Positions 11,301 through 23,548 of a DNA stretch of 64,000 bases are shown piece by piece. Both the position numbers and the translations under genes were made by a program. Below the pieces are notes generated by a model. That model worked only from the letters and a program-made list of their open reading frames with translations, ran no database searches and was not told the DNA's origin. Position 1 is the first letter of the stretch. Each line of letters opens with the position of its first letter. Origin of the DNA: Kitagawia praeruptora (lineage: Eukaryota > Streptophyta > Magnoliopsida > Apiales > Apiaceae). The DNA lies in NCBI GenBank assembly GCA_037693485.1, contig CM075352.1, forward strand, positions 24,672,001 to 24,736,000. The letters are read 5' to 3'.

Positions 11301-12055
11301 CTCTGCCCCTGCAACCACAACCCTAAAGCTTAGTCCACATATCACACGAATTAGGAATTACAAATAACAAACATATGCATCGCCACTAAACATCCCAACA
11401 CAACATTTAACACTACCAATCCACCAATTCAATAATAATTATAAAAAAAAGGTGAATAATTTACATAAGACAGGCCACCGTGCGATTTTAACAACTCAAT
11501 CATGCTATGCTTTTTAGCTCCTTCCGCATCCGCTAGAGGCTGTCACAAATTACAAAATAACTTCAGTCATCATACTCAATCTAACTCTAACTAAGATCAC
11601 AATACACATACACAACATACTCGGCTAAAAATCAAACAAAAAAAATCGAAAAACACAATTTCTCGACTCGTCTACTAAATTTCAAGTTGCAATTCATAAT
11701 TCACACAGATAATATCATACTATCACATATAATTACACAAAATATATAAAATCACCGTGTTTTTCCAGCGATCCAGTGAATTAACATCAGCACCGAACTC
11801 AATCAAGCACTTAGCCACATCGATCCAACCGTGAAGCGAAGCAACATGAAGCGGAGTTCGATTATCGTAATCAATAGCGTGAACTAGATTAGGATCTTCT
11901 TCTAGAAGCTTCCGAACCGCCGATTCATCGTTATGATGAGCGTGCCACAGTATCAACGACGTCCGGCTCACTTTCGCCTTGCTTTGCTTCTTCGTCTCCG
12001 GCGTCACGTCGCCGGAGGCGGCAGAGTGGCCGGAACTTCCTTCACTTCCGCTCAT
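7290..12055 (-). CDS. VIK: VIK-type ankyrin-repeat protein kinase (11 exons)
   Basis: Plant integrin-linked-kinase-like, Raf-related protein kinase, matching VH1-interacting kinase from memory of the Arabidopsis protein. Exons on the minus strand: 12055-11756, 11539-11465, 11308-11192, 9819-9725, 9109-8989, 8701-8622, 8297-8238, 8102-7981, 7875-7790, 7709-7594 and 7443-7290. All introns are GT-AG. The exons sum to 1326 nt, giving 441 residues, close to the usual length. Ankyrin repeats cover about residues 35-125. The kinase domain has the loop GKGSFG (163-168), Lys183, HRDLKPRN with Asp279, DFG (299-301) and APE (328-330), so it looks catalytically competent. In the literature VIK is a cytosolic kinase linked to vascular brassinosteroid receptor-like and sugar-transporter signalling. 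The start at MSGSEG is chosen by family match, although the frame is open upstream to 12199. The product is a soluble Ser/Thr/Tyr-type kinase; the identification is strong. Confidence 0.95.
8314..8373. repeat. (AT)n microsatellite in VIK intron 6
   Basis: About 60 bp of pure AT dinucleotide in the intron between the exons ending at 8622 and starting at 8297. It is likely polymorphic. Confidence 0.95.
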
Positions 12056-12502
12056 CAAAAATCGATTAAATAATTGAAGATTAAACGGATCGAGAGATGA
12101 TTTAGTGTTTGTGTGTATATGTGTAAGTATATGTTGAAGTGAATTGGATAAAGAGAAGCGAGTGGAATGTATGATTGTAAACTTTTTTAGTTTTTCCAAA
12201 TGAGAATTAGATTCTGTTCTGAGCCGGAATTTACAAGATTTTACACTGATGCGTTTAAAAATGGATAGGATTCAAGTTTGGTGAATAGTGGAGGTCAACG
12301 CGCTGGTTAGTAATGAGCTAATGATTTACTAACGCGATTACTTCTGTAATGTTTTGTAATCCATTAATTATGGGTTCCCGGTCCCCGTCGTCAAACGTAG
12401 AAGTATTATGTAACATACGGCTTGTAAGTCGTTGGATGGTAAGGCTTCTAAGTCGTTGGATCAATCATCCAACGGCTATGTTTTAAAAAAAATCAACACC
12501 GT
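12056..12502. other. VIK 5' flank up to the retrotransposon pile
   Basis: It holds the VIK leader and presumably its core promoter. A perfect 8-bp-arm palindrome CGTTGGAT/ATCCAACG lies near 12454-12474, and a similar palindrome recurs just beyond the other end of the insertion, near 44425-44445. No other gene is seen. Confidence 0.5.
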
Positions 12503-13154
12503 TGATAGGTACCCGCTGTAAGCTTACAGCGGGCACCCGCTGTATGAACCCGCTGTCCGCTATTGCACATCCACCTGTAACAAATACTCATTAATTACAC
12601 ATGTGTCATTTCATATTATCTTTACTAAAACAATCCACTTGACAAAACAAATATCTTCACATAAATACATTTGCAAAATATCTTGTTACCTTGCTCACTA
12701 AGGCAGGGGACCATAAAGGCAACTAAGGGGACACAAAAGCATTCAAGCTATAGCAAAAGCGGCTGTGCTAGAATCGAGGTATGTGGGAAAGGGACACTAA
12801 TCACTGTTCCAATAGTGGCTCACTGTAGCTTTAACAGCATAACAAGTGGGTCACCAAGTGGGTGAACAGTTATTAGAAGACCTAACCTATAAATACCCTC
12901 ATTCTACACACAAGGTGAGATATACATTTTCAATAGCACAAAATTTACTACTCAAATCTCTCCTTTCACACAGATATATTTTCACTCGTTCCGATTATTA
13001 TTATTTCGATTACTGATTCTCACACCGGAGGTGCTTGACGGCCACCACCCCCGGGCAAGCATTATTTTGCAGATACCCAAACTCAGGTGAAGTATCCCCG
13101 GAACAGTGATCGGAACAGTGATCGGAAGCCATTAATCGGCCGTGAGGATTATCA
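12503..13154 (+). repeat. Element 1 5' LTR (652 bp)
   Basis: Begins TGATAGG and ends GGATTATCA. It contains a TATAAATA box (12888-12895), and the transcript start should lie about 30 bp beyond it. Near its end are two tandem 12-bp units GTGATCGGAACA, one of which is missing from the left LTR of Element 2. Confidence 0.95.
12888..12895 (+). promoter_or_regulatory. LTR TATA box
   Basis: TATAAATA in a CCTAACC context, conserved in all four LTRs of this family here (also about 28825, 41548 and 43998). It is the likely core promoter for the sense retrotransposon RNA. Confidence 0.7.
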
Positions 13155-13156
13155 TT

Positions 13157-13173
13157 TGGCGCTAGAAGGAGGG
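13157..13173 (+). other. primer binding site of Element 1
   Basis: TGGCGCTAGAAGGAGGG begins two bases after the LTR, as expected for a tRNA primer site starting TGG. The same sequence follows the left LTR of Element 2 (29084-29100). Tat elements are reported to use a tRNA-Arg primer; I could not verify which tRNA matches here. Confidence 0.7.
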
Positions 13174-13269
13174 GGCTTTTTTCTTGAAGAAAAACCCACC
13201 ACCTGCTCTACCTACACAGTAGCTACTCACACACTCAAAACACAAATCAAAACACCTCAAAAACATTAA

Positions 13270-14766
13270 ATGGAAACCGTAATACCACACCCAGATGAAC
13301 AAGAACACGAGGGAAATACAACTGGCATCCCGCCAGTCAACCCGCCAATGAACCCGCCCAAAGACGACGGGCGAGAGCAAATCCTTAGTCTTAATCTCAC
13401 AGGCTGTAACCAACAACAAATTGACTTAATCATGCAAATAGCCGCAACCCTCCCCCAGGCCGGACCAAAATCCTTGACAAAACAAGCAAGCCTACCCATA
13501 AACCCGCTTGACAATCATGATGAGGCAAACAGCCAACCCCGCGAGGCGAACTCTGCTTTCTCTCGCCTGGGCTCGTCTCAAAATACTAAGCATGACAGGC
13601 ACAACAAGAATCACCATCCCCCTGAAGTATGGGAACAGAACAGAAGGCATAGAGACCTGAGAAAAATAATCATTGACAAAAAAGCCGCCTACGACAAGGT
13701 AGTGGCTGAGTATGAAGCACACAAGCACCAAGAACAACCTCCTGTCCGCTCAAAGCAACCCGAAATAACACAACCATCAAACGCGGAAATGTTACAGACC
13801 ATATTGGAACTCAAGAATAAAATAGAAGGAAATAGCGAGCAAGATATGGGTGGAACACCATTCACAGCAAGGCTAGAGGCCGAGCCACGATAAAAAGACA
13901 TCAAACAACACAGCTTTAACTCTTTTGACGGGCTGGGAGACCCGGAGGAGCACCTTAGCTATTTCGACCAACTGGCTCTCCACTACGAGTATAATGATTT
14001 GACACGATGCCGATTCTTCGCCGCAACTCTCCGCGGCAACGCCCAAAGATGGTTTTGCAGGATACCCACCAGATCCATAGATACTTGGTTGGAATTTAAG
14101 AAGTTATTTCTCAACAAATTCAAAGCAAACCAACAGCACGAAGTTCATACCGTGTTTCTTGAAACCGTTGCACAACGTAATGGTGAAACCTTACAGAGTT
14201 ACATTGACCGTTTTAAGGAAGCCGTCAACAAAGTTGTCTGTGTCAATGAAACAGAGGCTTTGGTTCATTTAAGGAGAGATCTCAACCCTTACGAATGCGA
14301 GAAATACGTATGCCGTCTCATGGAAAGAAAACCTACTACTCTGGCAAAGGCATATGACTTGGCATCTCAAGCCATCAACGAAATCGAGTCTCTCAACGTA
14401 CTCAAACAATCTAGGGCTCCACCCGCCCCCACACCATACTTCCAAAGAGAAAGATACGCGCCTTACCAAAGGCAAACACCCGCCTTGCATCAAGTACAAA
14501 CCACTCACGGGCCGCTGCCCGCCCAAAGATCTCAACCGTCCGCACCAATCAGGGACCGCCAAGGGCCCTCAAACCCGCAAAGACCAGATAGGCGTCCTGA
14601 GCCAAAATGGATCGAATTTACTCTCCCAAGAGCAACTATCTTAAGAGAAATTAAAGGAAAACCTTTCTACTTTCCACCAGCCCAAATGCACTCTTCACCT
14701 GATGACAGGCCCAAGGACAAGCACTGCGATTATCACGAAACACATGGGCATTTTACAGATAACTGA
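13270..14766 (+). pseudogene. Element 1 gag (broken)
   Basis: Capsid gene of the gypsy element. A Retrotrans_gag-type core lies around 13920-14390, with motif GNAQRWF at about 14032, and a proline/glutamine-rich tail follows. An in-frame TAA at 13891-13893 (CGA-TAA) interrupts it, where Element 2 has CGA-CAA, so full Gag cannot be made. The frame ends at the same TGA (14764-14766) seen in Element 2. It carries one extra 12-bp stretch relative to Element 2 near 13346. Confidence 0.9.
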
Positions 14767-14823
14767 CTTTCTCTCAAGTACTTTCTGGAAAAACAAGTCA
14801 AGGCTGGCAACTTATCTCAATAC

Positions 14824-17800
14824 TTGCCCAGGCAAATACTTGGCCCATCCTCCTCTCAAGGACACAACAAAAACATAGTACATACCGTGTTTGGCGGACA
14901 GGTCTCACCTCCTAGAGAGGAACAGTCTGTCTATGCCATATCTGAGGGTCCTCCAAATGTCATTACTTTCACAGATGCTGACTATGAAGGCATCAATCCC
15001 AATCACACCGAAGCACTAGTCATATCCTTGGGCATTGCTCAGAATGAAGTCAAAAGGATTCTGGTCGACAACGGGTCCTCTGTTGACATTTGTTTCCAAC
15101 ACACCTGGGACAGGCTGAAACTAAGCGACGAAAAGTTAGAAACATGTCCTGATGAAACACCGCTTTACGGGTTCGGCCACAACGCCGTCCCAATAGCAGG
15201 CATTGCGCGACTCCTTGTCTACTTTGGGGAATCTCCCAGACAAGTTTGCAGGATCATCAAATTCTATGTCATTAACACAGCCTCCTCCTACAACATGATC
15301 TTGGGGAGACCCACATTGAACTTGTTAAAGGCAGTTACTTCTACCCCTCATCTCAAAATCAAATTCCCTACTTCAAATGGGATAGAAGAAATCAAAGGGG
15401 ACTTCGAAACCTCCAAAAGGTGCTACGGAGACAGAGAAAATAGAAATCATACCCGGAGACACAAACAAGACTGTCAGTATAGGTGCGGGTTTGGATTCTA
15501 TCTTTAAAAAGGGTCTCACTGACCTCTTGAGAAAATACGCGGACGTTTTCGCATGGAGTCCAAAGGATATGCCAGGATTAGATGAATCCGTGGCAGTCCA
15601 TAAGCTAAATGTAGATCCAGACAAAACACCAAAAATACAGAAACGAAGAAACTTTGCACCAGAGCGACAGCGGGCCATTGATATTGAAATTGACAAACTC
15701 TTGGACGCAGACTTGATTTGCGAGGTCACCTACCCTAAGTGGGTTGCAAATGTGGTATTAGTAAAGAAAGCTAATGGGAAGTGGAGGATATACGTCGATT
15801 ACACAGACTTAAACGCAGCATGCCCAAAGGACCCATATCCTCTCCCTTCGATAGACCAACTCATTGATGCCACAGCAGGTCATCTAATGCTAAGTTTCAT
15901 GGACGCCTACTCAGGCTACAACCAAATCAAAATGACTCCAGAAGACAGAGAGAAAACGGCTTTCATTACACATAGGGGAGTATATTGTTACAAAGTGATG
16001 CCATTTGGATTGATCAATGCCGGGGCCACCTTCCAGAAAACCATGAATAGAATCTTTAGCGGACAGTTGGGCCGAAATATGGAAGTATATGTGGATGATC
16101 TCATAGTAAAATCTCTCCTAACGGCTTCCCACCTCCAGGACTTGGAAGAATGTTTTTCCACCCTCAGGAAACACAATATGAAACTCAACCCGGATAAGTG
16201 TGCATTCGCACTTGATGCTGGCAAATTCCTAGGCTTCTTGGTATCTCACAGAGGCATTGAGGCCAATCCAGATAAAATAAAGGCCATAATCGACATGCAA
16301 CCACCCAAAACCTTAAAGGAAATACAAAAATTAACGGGGAGGTTGGCCGCCCTCAGAAGGTTCATAGCAAAGTTGGCGGACAGATGCCTTCCATTCTTTG
16401 ACACCTTGAAAGGGGCCACAAAAACCAACAAAATATCTTGGACAGCGGAATGTCAAAAAGCCTTTGAGGATCTCAAAACTTATCTCTCCTCCGCTCCACT
16501 ACTTGCGGTCGCAGCCCCCTCAGAGCCGCTATCACTCTACTTATCCGCAACAGATAAAGCCGTGGGGGCGGTGCTTATCAAAGAAGAGAATGGTGAGCAA
16601 AAACCAGTCTACTATGTCAGCCAAGTGCTAAAAGACGCGGAAACCCGCTACCCCAATGTCCAAAAATTTGCTCTAGCTTTGGTCATGGCAAGCAGAAAAT
16701 TACGGCACTATTTCCAAGGAAGACAAATCAGAATCATTACGGATCAACCGCTAAGAAAAATACTTCACAAACCGGATTTATCAGGTAGATTGATCAACTG
16801 GGCGGTAGAACTTTGGTCAATTTGATCTCAAATACATACCAAGAACCGCCATCAAGGCACAAGCGTTGGCTGATTTTATGGTTGAATGTTCATTCCTCAC
16901 AAATGAAAAAGAGGCACCCGCAAAGACAAACACAGCCGCGGACAGCAATTGGCAGTTATATGTAGATGGTTCCTCTACAAACACCCGTTGCGGGGCAGGA
17001 CTCATTTTGACTAGCCCTGACGGCTTTCAAGTCAAACAAGCCATACAGCTAAACTTCAAAGCCACTAACAATCAAGCAGAATATGAGGCACTTTTGGCCG
17101 GTCTAGCATTGGCAAAAAATTTACAGGTAAAAAAGATAACCATCTATAGCGATTCACAGCTGGTGGTTCGACAAACATCAGGAGATTATTCAACAAAAGA
17201 TAACAATCTCAGCAAATATCAGGAATTAGTTCAGACAATGCTAACTCAGTTTGAAGAATACTCTCTTGAACAAATAGACAGAATGGATAACACAGTTGCG
17301 GACATGTTATCTAAATTAACTCACGGCGAAAGAGCAGAGGCGGACACGGTTTACTTTGAAGAGTTAACTATCCCAAGTACAAACAAACTGGATATCATGC
17401 AAATAAACCCGCCAAGGGATAGTTGGATGACTCCTTACATCCGTTATCTGGAAAATGGCACACTACCAGATGACAGACTCAAAGCAAAAATAGTCAAATC
17501 ACAAGCAACGAAATACTTTCTTCAGGAGGGCACCTTATACAAGAGAATTTTTGACTCCCCTATACTTAAATGTGTCGACGAAGAAGAAGCCCTGTATTGC
17601 ATAAGGGAAGTCCACGAAGGAATTTGTGGTGATCACATGGCTGGCAAGGCATTGGCACACAAAATACTTAGACAAGGCTATTACTGGCCGAAAATGCACA
17701 AGGAATGCAAAAACTTCACCAAAAGATGCCGCCAATGTCAATTATTTAGCAATATGTCCAGAAAGTCACCGGCACTCCCAGCAGCCATACTATCCCCAAT

Positions 17801-18656
17801 ACCTTTTGCAATCTGGGGCATTGACATCATGGGACCATTCCCTAAAGCCAAAGGTGACTTGCAGTATGTTATGGTCGCCATTGACTACATGACGAAGTGG
17901 GCAGAAGCAAAAGCTCTTAAGCACATTACACAAGATGACGCCATTCGTTTCGTTGAAGAGCAAGTCATCACAAGATTTGGAATCCCAGTGATACTCATAT
18001 CTGACAACGGTACACAGTTTGTGGGGTCAAAATTTACTAAATTCCTGTCCGACCACGGAATCAAACATAAGAAAGCATCCGTGTGCCATCCTCAAAGCAA
18101 CGTGCAGGTTGAAGTCACTAACCGCATCATCGTTCGAGGTCTTGAGAAAAGGCTGACTACTTCAAAGAGGAAATGGCCTTATGAATTACCCAACGTTCTT
18201 TGGGCTTATCGCACATCACCCAGGACAAGTACTGGAGAATCTCCTTTCAAATTAGCTTTTGGCACAGAAGCACTGGCACCAGTCGAAATTGGCTCACCAT
18301 CCTACCGTGCCCTCAATTTTGAAGAAGAGGCAAATACCCAAGGACTTAAAACAAATCTGGACCTTCTAGATGAAGTCAGAGAAGGCGCTGTTGAGAAAAT
18401 GACCGCCTATAAAGAAAAAACTAAAGAATTCTTTGGCAAAAAAGCAAGAATCAAAGCCTATGTAGAAGGCGACTTGGTTAACAGGGCGACTGAAGCATCC
18501 GACCCCAGACACACTGGCAAACTTATGCCAAAATGGGAAGGACCCTACAAAATCATCAAAGTACTCAGGCCGGGTTCTTACAAACTAGCCTATCTAAATG
18601 GCACCGAAGTCAACAACACTTGGCACGACGACAAACTGCGCAAATATTATCAATAG
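14824..18656 (+). pseudogene. Element 1 pol (broken)
   Basis: Polyprotein remnant with protease (VDNGSSVDIC at about 15065), RT (YVDD at about 16090), RNase H, a second RNase H (LYVDGSS at about 16960) and integrase. Three lesions are seen against Element 2. A 239-bp deletion lies at about 15426 in the protease-RT linker and shifts the frame. An inserted T in the run at 16812-16814 shifts it again. A Gly-to-Val change falls in the integrase HPQSN-G-Q motif near 18102. It is therefore non-autonomous, though long parts remain open. Confidence 0.9.
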
Positions 18657-18784
18657 ATGGTTAGACGGTCTCTTCTCTCTGTTTTCTTTAAAGGGAACTA
18701 TATTCTCAATGGAATACTTTTACAAAGAAAGTGGTCTACTTTACCAAAATTACGGAAGTCCCAATGACCCAATAACCATTTACA

Positions 18785-19200
18785 AATTACAAAGTCCCTC
18801 TACGGACATTTACACAAGTTACACATTGCAAATATTACAAAGTCCCTCTGCGGACATTTACACAAGTTACACATTGCAAATATTACAAAGTCCTCTGCGG
18901 ACATTTACACAAGTTACACATTGCAAATATTACAAAGTCCCTCTGCGGACATTTACACAAGTTACACATTGCAAATATTACAAAGTCCCTCTGCGGACAT
19001 TTACACAAGTTACACATTGCAAATATTACAAAGTCCCTCTGCGGACATTTACACAAGTTACATATTGCAAATATTACAAAGTCCCTCTGCGGACATTTAC
19101 ACAAGTTACACATTGCAAATATTACAAAGTCCCTCTGCGGACGTTTACACAAATCCCACATTGCAAATATTACAAAGTCCCTCTGCGGACCATTACACAA
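18785..19200 (+). repeat. 48-bp tandem repeat array, Element 1
   Basis: About nine copies of a 48-bp unit containing CCCTCTGCGGACATTTACAC lie directly after pol. The unit is exactly 16 codons, so open frames run through it in several frames on both strands. Element 2 has ten copies at the same place. Confidence 0.9.
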
Positions 19201-19746
19201 TTACAAATCCCAAATCTACTACACAAGTCGTCTACGGAGAATTTCCGCAACACTGTTTACACATGTTGCTAAGGGCGTCAGCGGACAACCGCAGAATTAC
19301 AGTTGGAAATTTCGTAAAGGTATCAACATCTTACAAGTCTTGCAACAAAAGACGGAATCTCGAAACAAAAATTACGGAAGCTGTTTATTGTGGCCAATCG
19401 ACAGCAAACTATCAAAGCATAAGTACTCAATGCTCCCAGAAAGTGCCAAGTCCCCTAAACGGGCATAAAGACAGCTGCGCACTTCAATTTACAATTTTCA
19501 ACAAAAAACGAACAAGCCCTCTTGGCGGGCACTTACTACGGCAAATAACCGCCAAGGAACGGTTACTCCGAACAATCTACAACGATATGTCTACACAATA
19601 CACAAATATGAAGACAACACGACTCAAAACAGAGCAAAAGTGGAAAACAGCTGGATGCAAAGGATAAATAAATATTTTATTCATAAATTTGTTTTATTAC
19701 AAGCATGTTATTACAAGGATTATAGACTCCTACATCTAAAAATCCT

Positions 19747-20058
19747 TCATGCTTGGGGAGCTTCCTCTTTAGCATCTGCACCCTTTTTGGAGCTTTCACC
19801 CTGAGGAGGAGATCGGAAACGGAAGTCAATTACATCCGTCTCCGGCTTATCTTTTGCTTCTTTAGCAGCACGGGCAGCAGCAACTGCCCGAGCAGCCTTA
19901 CGACATTCCTTAGCATTGTAGGCATCACCCTCCTCTTCCCAAATATTAGCCCAAGCTTTCCAACTGGCTTCTGTCGCCTCTGAGATAACCAGTTCACGCC
20001 CCCAAGAAAATGGGGAGAAGGAGTCATTCATATCGGAAAGAGCAAGCTTCTTCGACAT
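19747..20058 (-). CDS. small antisense ORF of Element 1 (103 aa)
   Basis: Frame of 103 residues from MSKKLALSD, on the strand opposite to gag-pol. The N-terminal half is rich in Trp and acidic residues (for example WKAWANIWEEEG). An Ala/Arg/Lys-rich segment (about 55-75) probably forms a helix, and the tail is polar. I do not recognise a domain. A TATAAATA box lies 66-73 bp upstream (20124-20131), so it could be transcribed independently of the LTR. The same frame is intact in Element 2 (35946-36257), with only a few substitutions. It lies downstream of, and in the same direction as, the larger antisense gene. Confidence 0.6.
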   Translation of the reverse strand: MSKKLALSDMNDSFSPFSWGRELVISEATEASWKAWANIWEEEGDAYNAKECRKAARAVAAARAAKEAKDKPETDVIDFRFRSPPQGESSKKGADAKEEAPQA

Positions 20059-20123
20059 AAGGAACAAGGGTTTTCAAAGAATAAGTTGGAGAAGGAATGA
20101 TCCAAATTTACAAGTAACCATCC

Positions 20124-20131
20124 TATTTATA
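20124..20131 (-). promoter_or_regulatory. TATA box of small antisense gene, Element 1
   Basis: TATAAATA on the minus strand, 66 bp before the ATG at 20058. It is conserved in Element 2 at 36323-36330. Confidence 0.55.
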
Positions 20132-20492
20132 GGGAGGTAAAAAAAAGGGGGGGGTGAAGTCATCCCCAGTCAAAAAATTACAGTTCCCATGCAGAGAGAA
20201 ATAAAAGCTCAGTCAAAATTCTTTTGACCCCAATGCAGTATTAAATGCTGAAGACAAACTCCCACAGTCAAAATCACAAATTCAAGGTAACCATTTTCCC
20301 ACAAACATTTATTACACACTTTGACACAAAAATGCAAACACAAATTCAGTTATAGTTTGAAGCAGAATTACCCAAATCACAATCACAAAAATATCAAAAC
20401 AAGATGTTTCACAATCGCACAGCAGACATACCCGCTGAGAGATTCAAAAACAATTCCGACAAAAGTTCTTAGTTAGAATTACAAAAAATAAA

Positions 20493-23187
20493 CTAAGCCC
20501 AACGGGACGCGCTCAAGGGACCCTCCATGCCCCGTAGCGGTTCTGTATCTTCATCTTCACTATCATACGCACTGGCTATGGCACTAAGGGGTTCGATCGC
20601 AACATCAGATTCGTCCGCCGTTCCAGTTCCAATAGCAATATCCACTTGCTCCTTTTCAGTTTCAACAGGCTTCATAACGCTGTCCGTTTCCAAATTACTC
20701 TCAGTATGAACGCCTGCGACTGTCGCCATTGGAATTACACCTTCTATTGCTAAAGGGCTCGCAACGGGCTTGTCGCTATGCATAACAACCATCTCCATTT
20801 TAGCGGTTTCTGCACCAATGCCAACAACGGCCATTTCAGCCTGGCACCCAACACTCTTCCTTTCAGTCTTCCCTAGGCGGGCTTTCAGGGCTCTGGCTTT
20901 ACGCTTCGATTTCTTCACTTTGGCCTTCAGTCTTGCGATCTCGGTTTGTAACTGGCCAATCTCGGGCAGATTCTTAGCGGGCTCCCGCCGTTCTATAACA
21001 GCCTTGGCAGCCTCAGCCTTCACAATTTCCGCAAACTCAGCACTACTTCGGAACTTTAATATAGCATTGGCCTCAGTTGGACGAGAATCAAGATGAGCCT
21101 CAGCCTCCTCAGCACGTTCTTTCTCCAATTTATGTAAAGTGCTCAAATTCTTCACTTGCTCAGACAATGCAGCATTGGCGGCCTCAAGTTCTATCTTGTC
21201 TTCCGCCAAAAAACGGCGTAGATCAGCACTATACTCATAGCTGGCTTTCAAGTCATTTCTCTCAATCTCGATTTCATGTAAAGCCCTGGCAGCATTATTC
21301 TTCAAGTATTTCTCAGCAGATAGCTCCTCCTCCAACCTTTGGATCCTCTGTTTCAAAGCAAGGTTCCTACCACGGTACATGTTCCCACGAGCCATCAAAC
21401 CTGTATACATACATTGATTCTGCCAGACACAGGCACACAAAAAACATCCAACTTACAAATGAATAGATTCATATCAACTCTACAAAAATGTCAAACAACA
21501 AACACAAAATACTTACCCGTGCATCATATTTTTGGGATAAACGGCACATCCTCTCCCAACTCAACTCGTTCATTCTCACAAGATCATCGTCGGTCATAGA
21601 ATCAACAGAGAAGGTATTGGGCCCAGATTTAAAGAGAAATCCATAGCCTGGACGGGACCCAACTTCTAGGTCATTTACCTCATCATCGCTACTTGTGTAA
21701 AAAACAATTTCCTCCTCGCCATTATCACCTTCATCCTCAGAACCATCCTCGGAATCATTATCAGAATCATCTTCAGTATCACCTTCACAATAATCCTCAT
21801 CATCATCCTCGCTATCACCATTAGCGGGCTCATTCACAACGGGTTCCTCAATCACAGCTTTCTCTCCAACAGCGGGCTCGCTCACCTTAGTCGGCTCAAT
21901 ACGCCTTCGTTTAGAAGTACTAGCCTCAGCCACAGCTTTCCTCTTCGAGCGACGCAGAGGCATTTCAGGACTATCAGTAGCGGTCACTTCCGTTACTTTC
22001 ACTACTGGCTCTTCATCTCTCCCAGCGGGCGTTTTCTCGCCGCTCTCAATATTTACACTTACTTGGCATGTGCCAGAACCAACCTGGACGGGCTTCACAA
22101 CTAAAGCAGGAATCTTTCTCTGTTTAGCGGGCTCTACAACTGGCAACCGAATACCAGAATCCTCACCAATAGCCCCACTTGTATGCGACACACTTGTCCT
22201 CCTCACAACAGCACCATCACTTTCACTCTCAGAATCAATAACAAAATCTCTATCAACAAATTCCTCATCTTCCGCCCTAACGTGCCTCTCAGCGGACAAC
22301 TCTATCTCATCTTCAACATCGTACCCATCACCTTGGGCATCTTGCAGACCTGATTCAAAAGGCATATCCCTTCTACGTGCAGACATATCACCCAACAATG
22401 CGGACAAAGAATCATCCTCAGAATTTCTACCTTCTCCGGTTTCTTCTCGCTCAGACTCAGCATTACTAACAGCCACCTCTTCCTCTGCAACAACGGGCTC
22501 CTCATGCTCAACTTGCTCAATCCTCCCCGCACCAGCACCTTGCCCTGAAAGATCAAAGGCATCTATGATATTTTCTGCTGCAAACATCCCGCGCACCCGC
22601 TTAGGTCTGGGCGGTTGTAGAAGCATAAAATCAGCATACATCTTAGCCTCATGCTCTATAGACAAAGTGGGATGAGGCTCCAACTCTGCTTTACGAGGAT
22701 CCAACACTACAAAGAAAAACACAACAAAACATCAAATACAGAACATTACACAAAACCAAAAGATGGAGACAAAACAAGGACTTACAACAATGTCTTCTTA
22801 AATCAGCCGGGTCAATCAAATTTGACTCGGTCCATACCTCACCCAACGCCTTTACCAGTTTAACTAAAAAATCTATCTCAACCTGGCTGAGACGATTACG
22901 GTCCGTCCTATAGGCACACTCCACTTTTTTCACGAAATTCTTGTGCCAAGCAAACTCCCCCCCACCAATTACCAGATATTCTTCGTGCCAACCCGCCATG
23001 CCCTTGGGAAAAACAAATGGTCGGTACCCATCCAGAGCTTTTCCAATACGAGTTTGCGACTTTACGAATTGCAGCTCATAAAAAGGTTTTGCACGGCTGG
23101 CTTTAACATCAAATAAACAGAAAAAAGCCCTAAATGTCGGCTGCTTGTTCAACGCCTCGTTACTAGCTATAAACCAGTTAATAGCCC
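20493..23187 (-). pseudogene. large antisense gene of Element 1, 3' part
   Basis: Minus-strand exons 23187-22786, 22706-21517 and 21419-20493 of a spliced gene; the missing 5' part of the first exon is at 41829-42306. Element 2 is inserted in exon 1 at the duplicated AGCCC (23183-23187 and 41824-41828). Apart from that insertion, no lesion was found: exon lengths of the two parts sum to 2997 nt, a multiple of three. See the Element 2 copy for domains. The gene was probably functional until Element 2 landed. Confidence 0.8.
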
Positions 23188-23548
23188 TGATAGGTACCCG
23201 TTGTAAGCTTACAGCGGGCACCCGCTGTATGAACCCGCTGTCCGCTATTGCACATCCACCTGTAACAAATACTCATTAATTACACATGTGTCATTTCATA
23301 TTATCTTTACTAAAACAATCCACTTGACAAAACAAATATCTTCACATAAATACATTTGCAAAATATCTTGTTACCTTGCTCACTAAGGCAGGGGACCATA
23401 AAGGCAACTAAGGGGACACAAAAGCATTCAAGCTATAGCAAAAGCGGCTGTGCTAGAATCGAGGTATGTGGGAAAGGGACACTAATCACTGTTCCAATAG
23501 TGGCTCACTGTAGCTTTAACAGCATAACAAGTGGGTCACCAAGTGGGT

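Noticed and set aside
12053..12199. Upstream in-frame ATG of VIK at 12199
   Set aside because: The extra 48 residues have UTR-like composition, and the known family start aligns with the ATG at 12055.
12671..12865. 64-codon frame repeated in every LTR
   Set aside because: It recurs only because the LTR recurs (12.7, 23.4, 41.3 and 43.8 kb). It lies upstream of the LTR TATA box and has no domain.
13270..13904. Several 70-85-codon frames on the minus strand across gag
   Set aside because: They are shadows of the gag reading frame, without their own start context or domain.
18785..19200. Possible CRISPR-like or protein-coding repeat array
   Set aside because: Units are contiguous with no unique spacers, and this is a plant genome. 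Open frames through it on both strands follow from the 48-bp period, not from coding selection.
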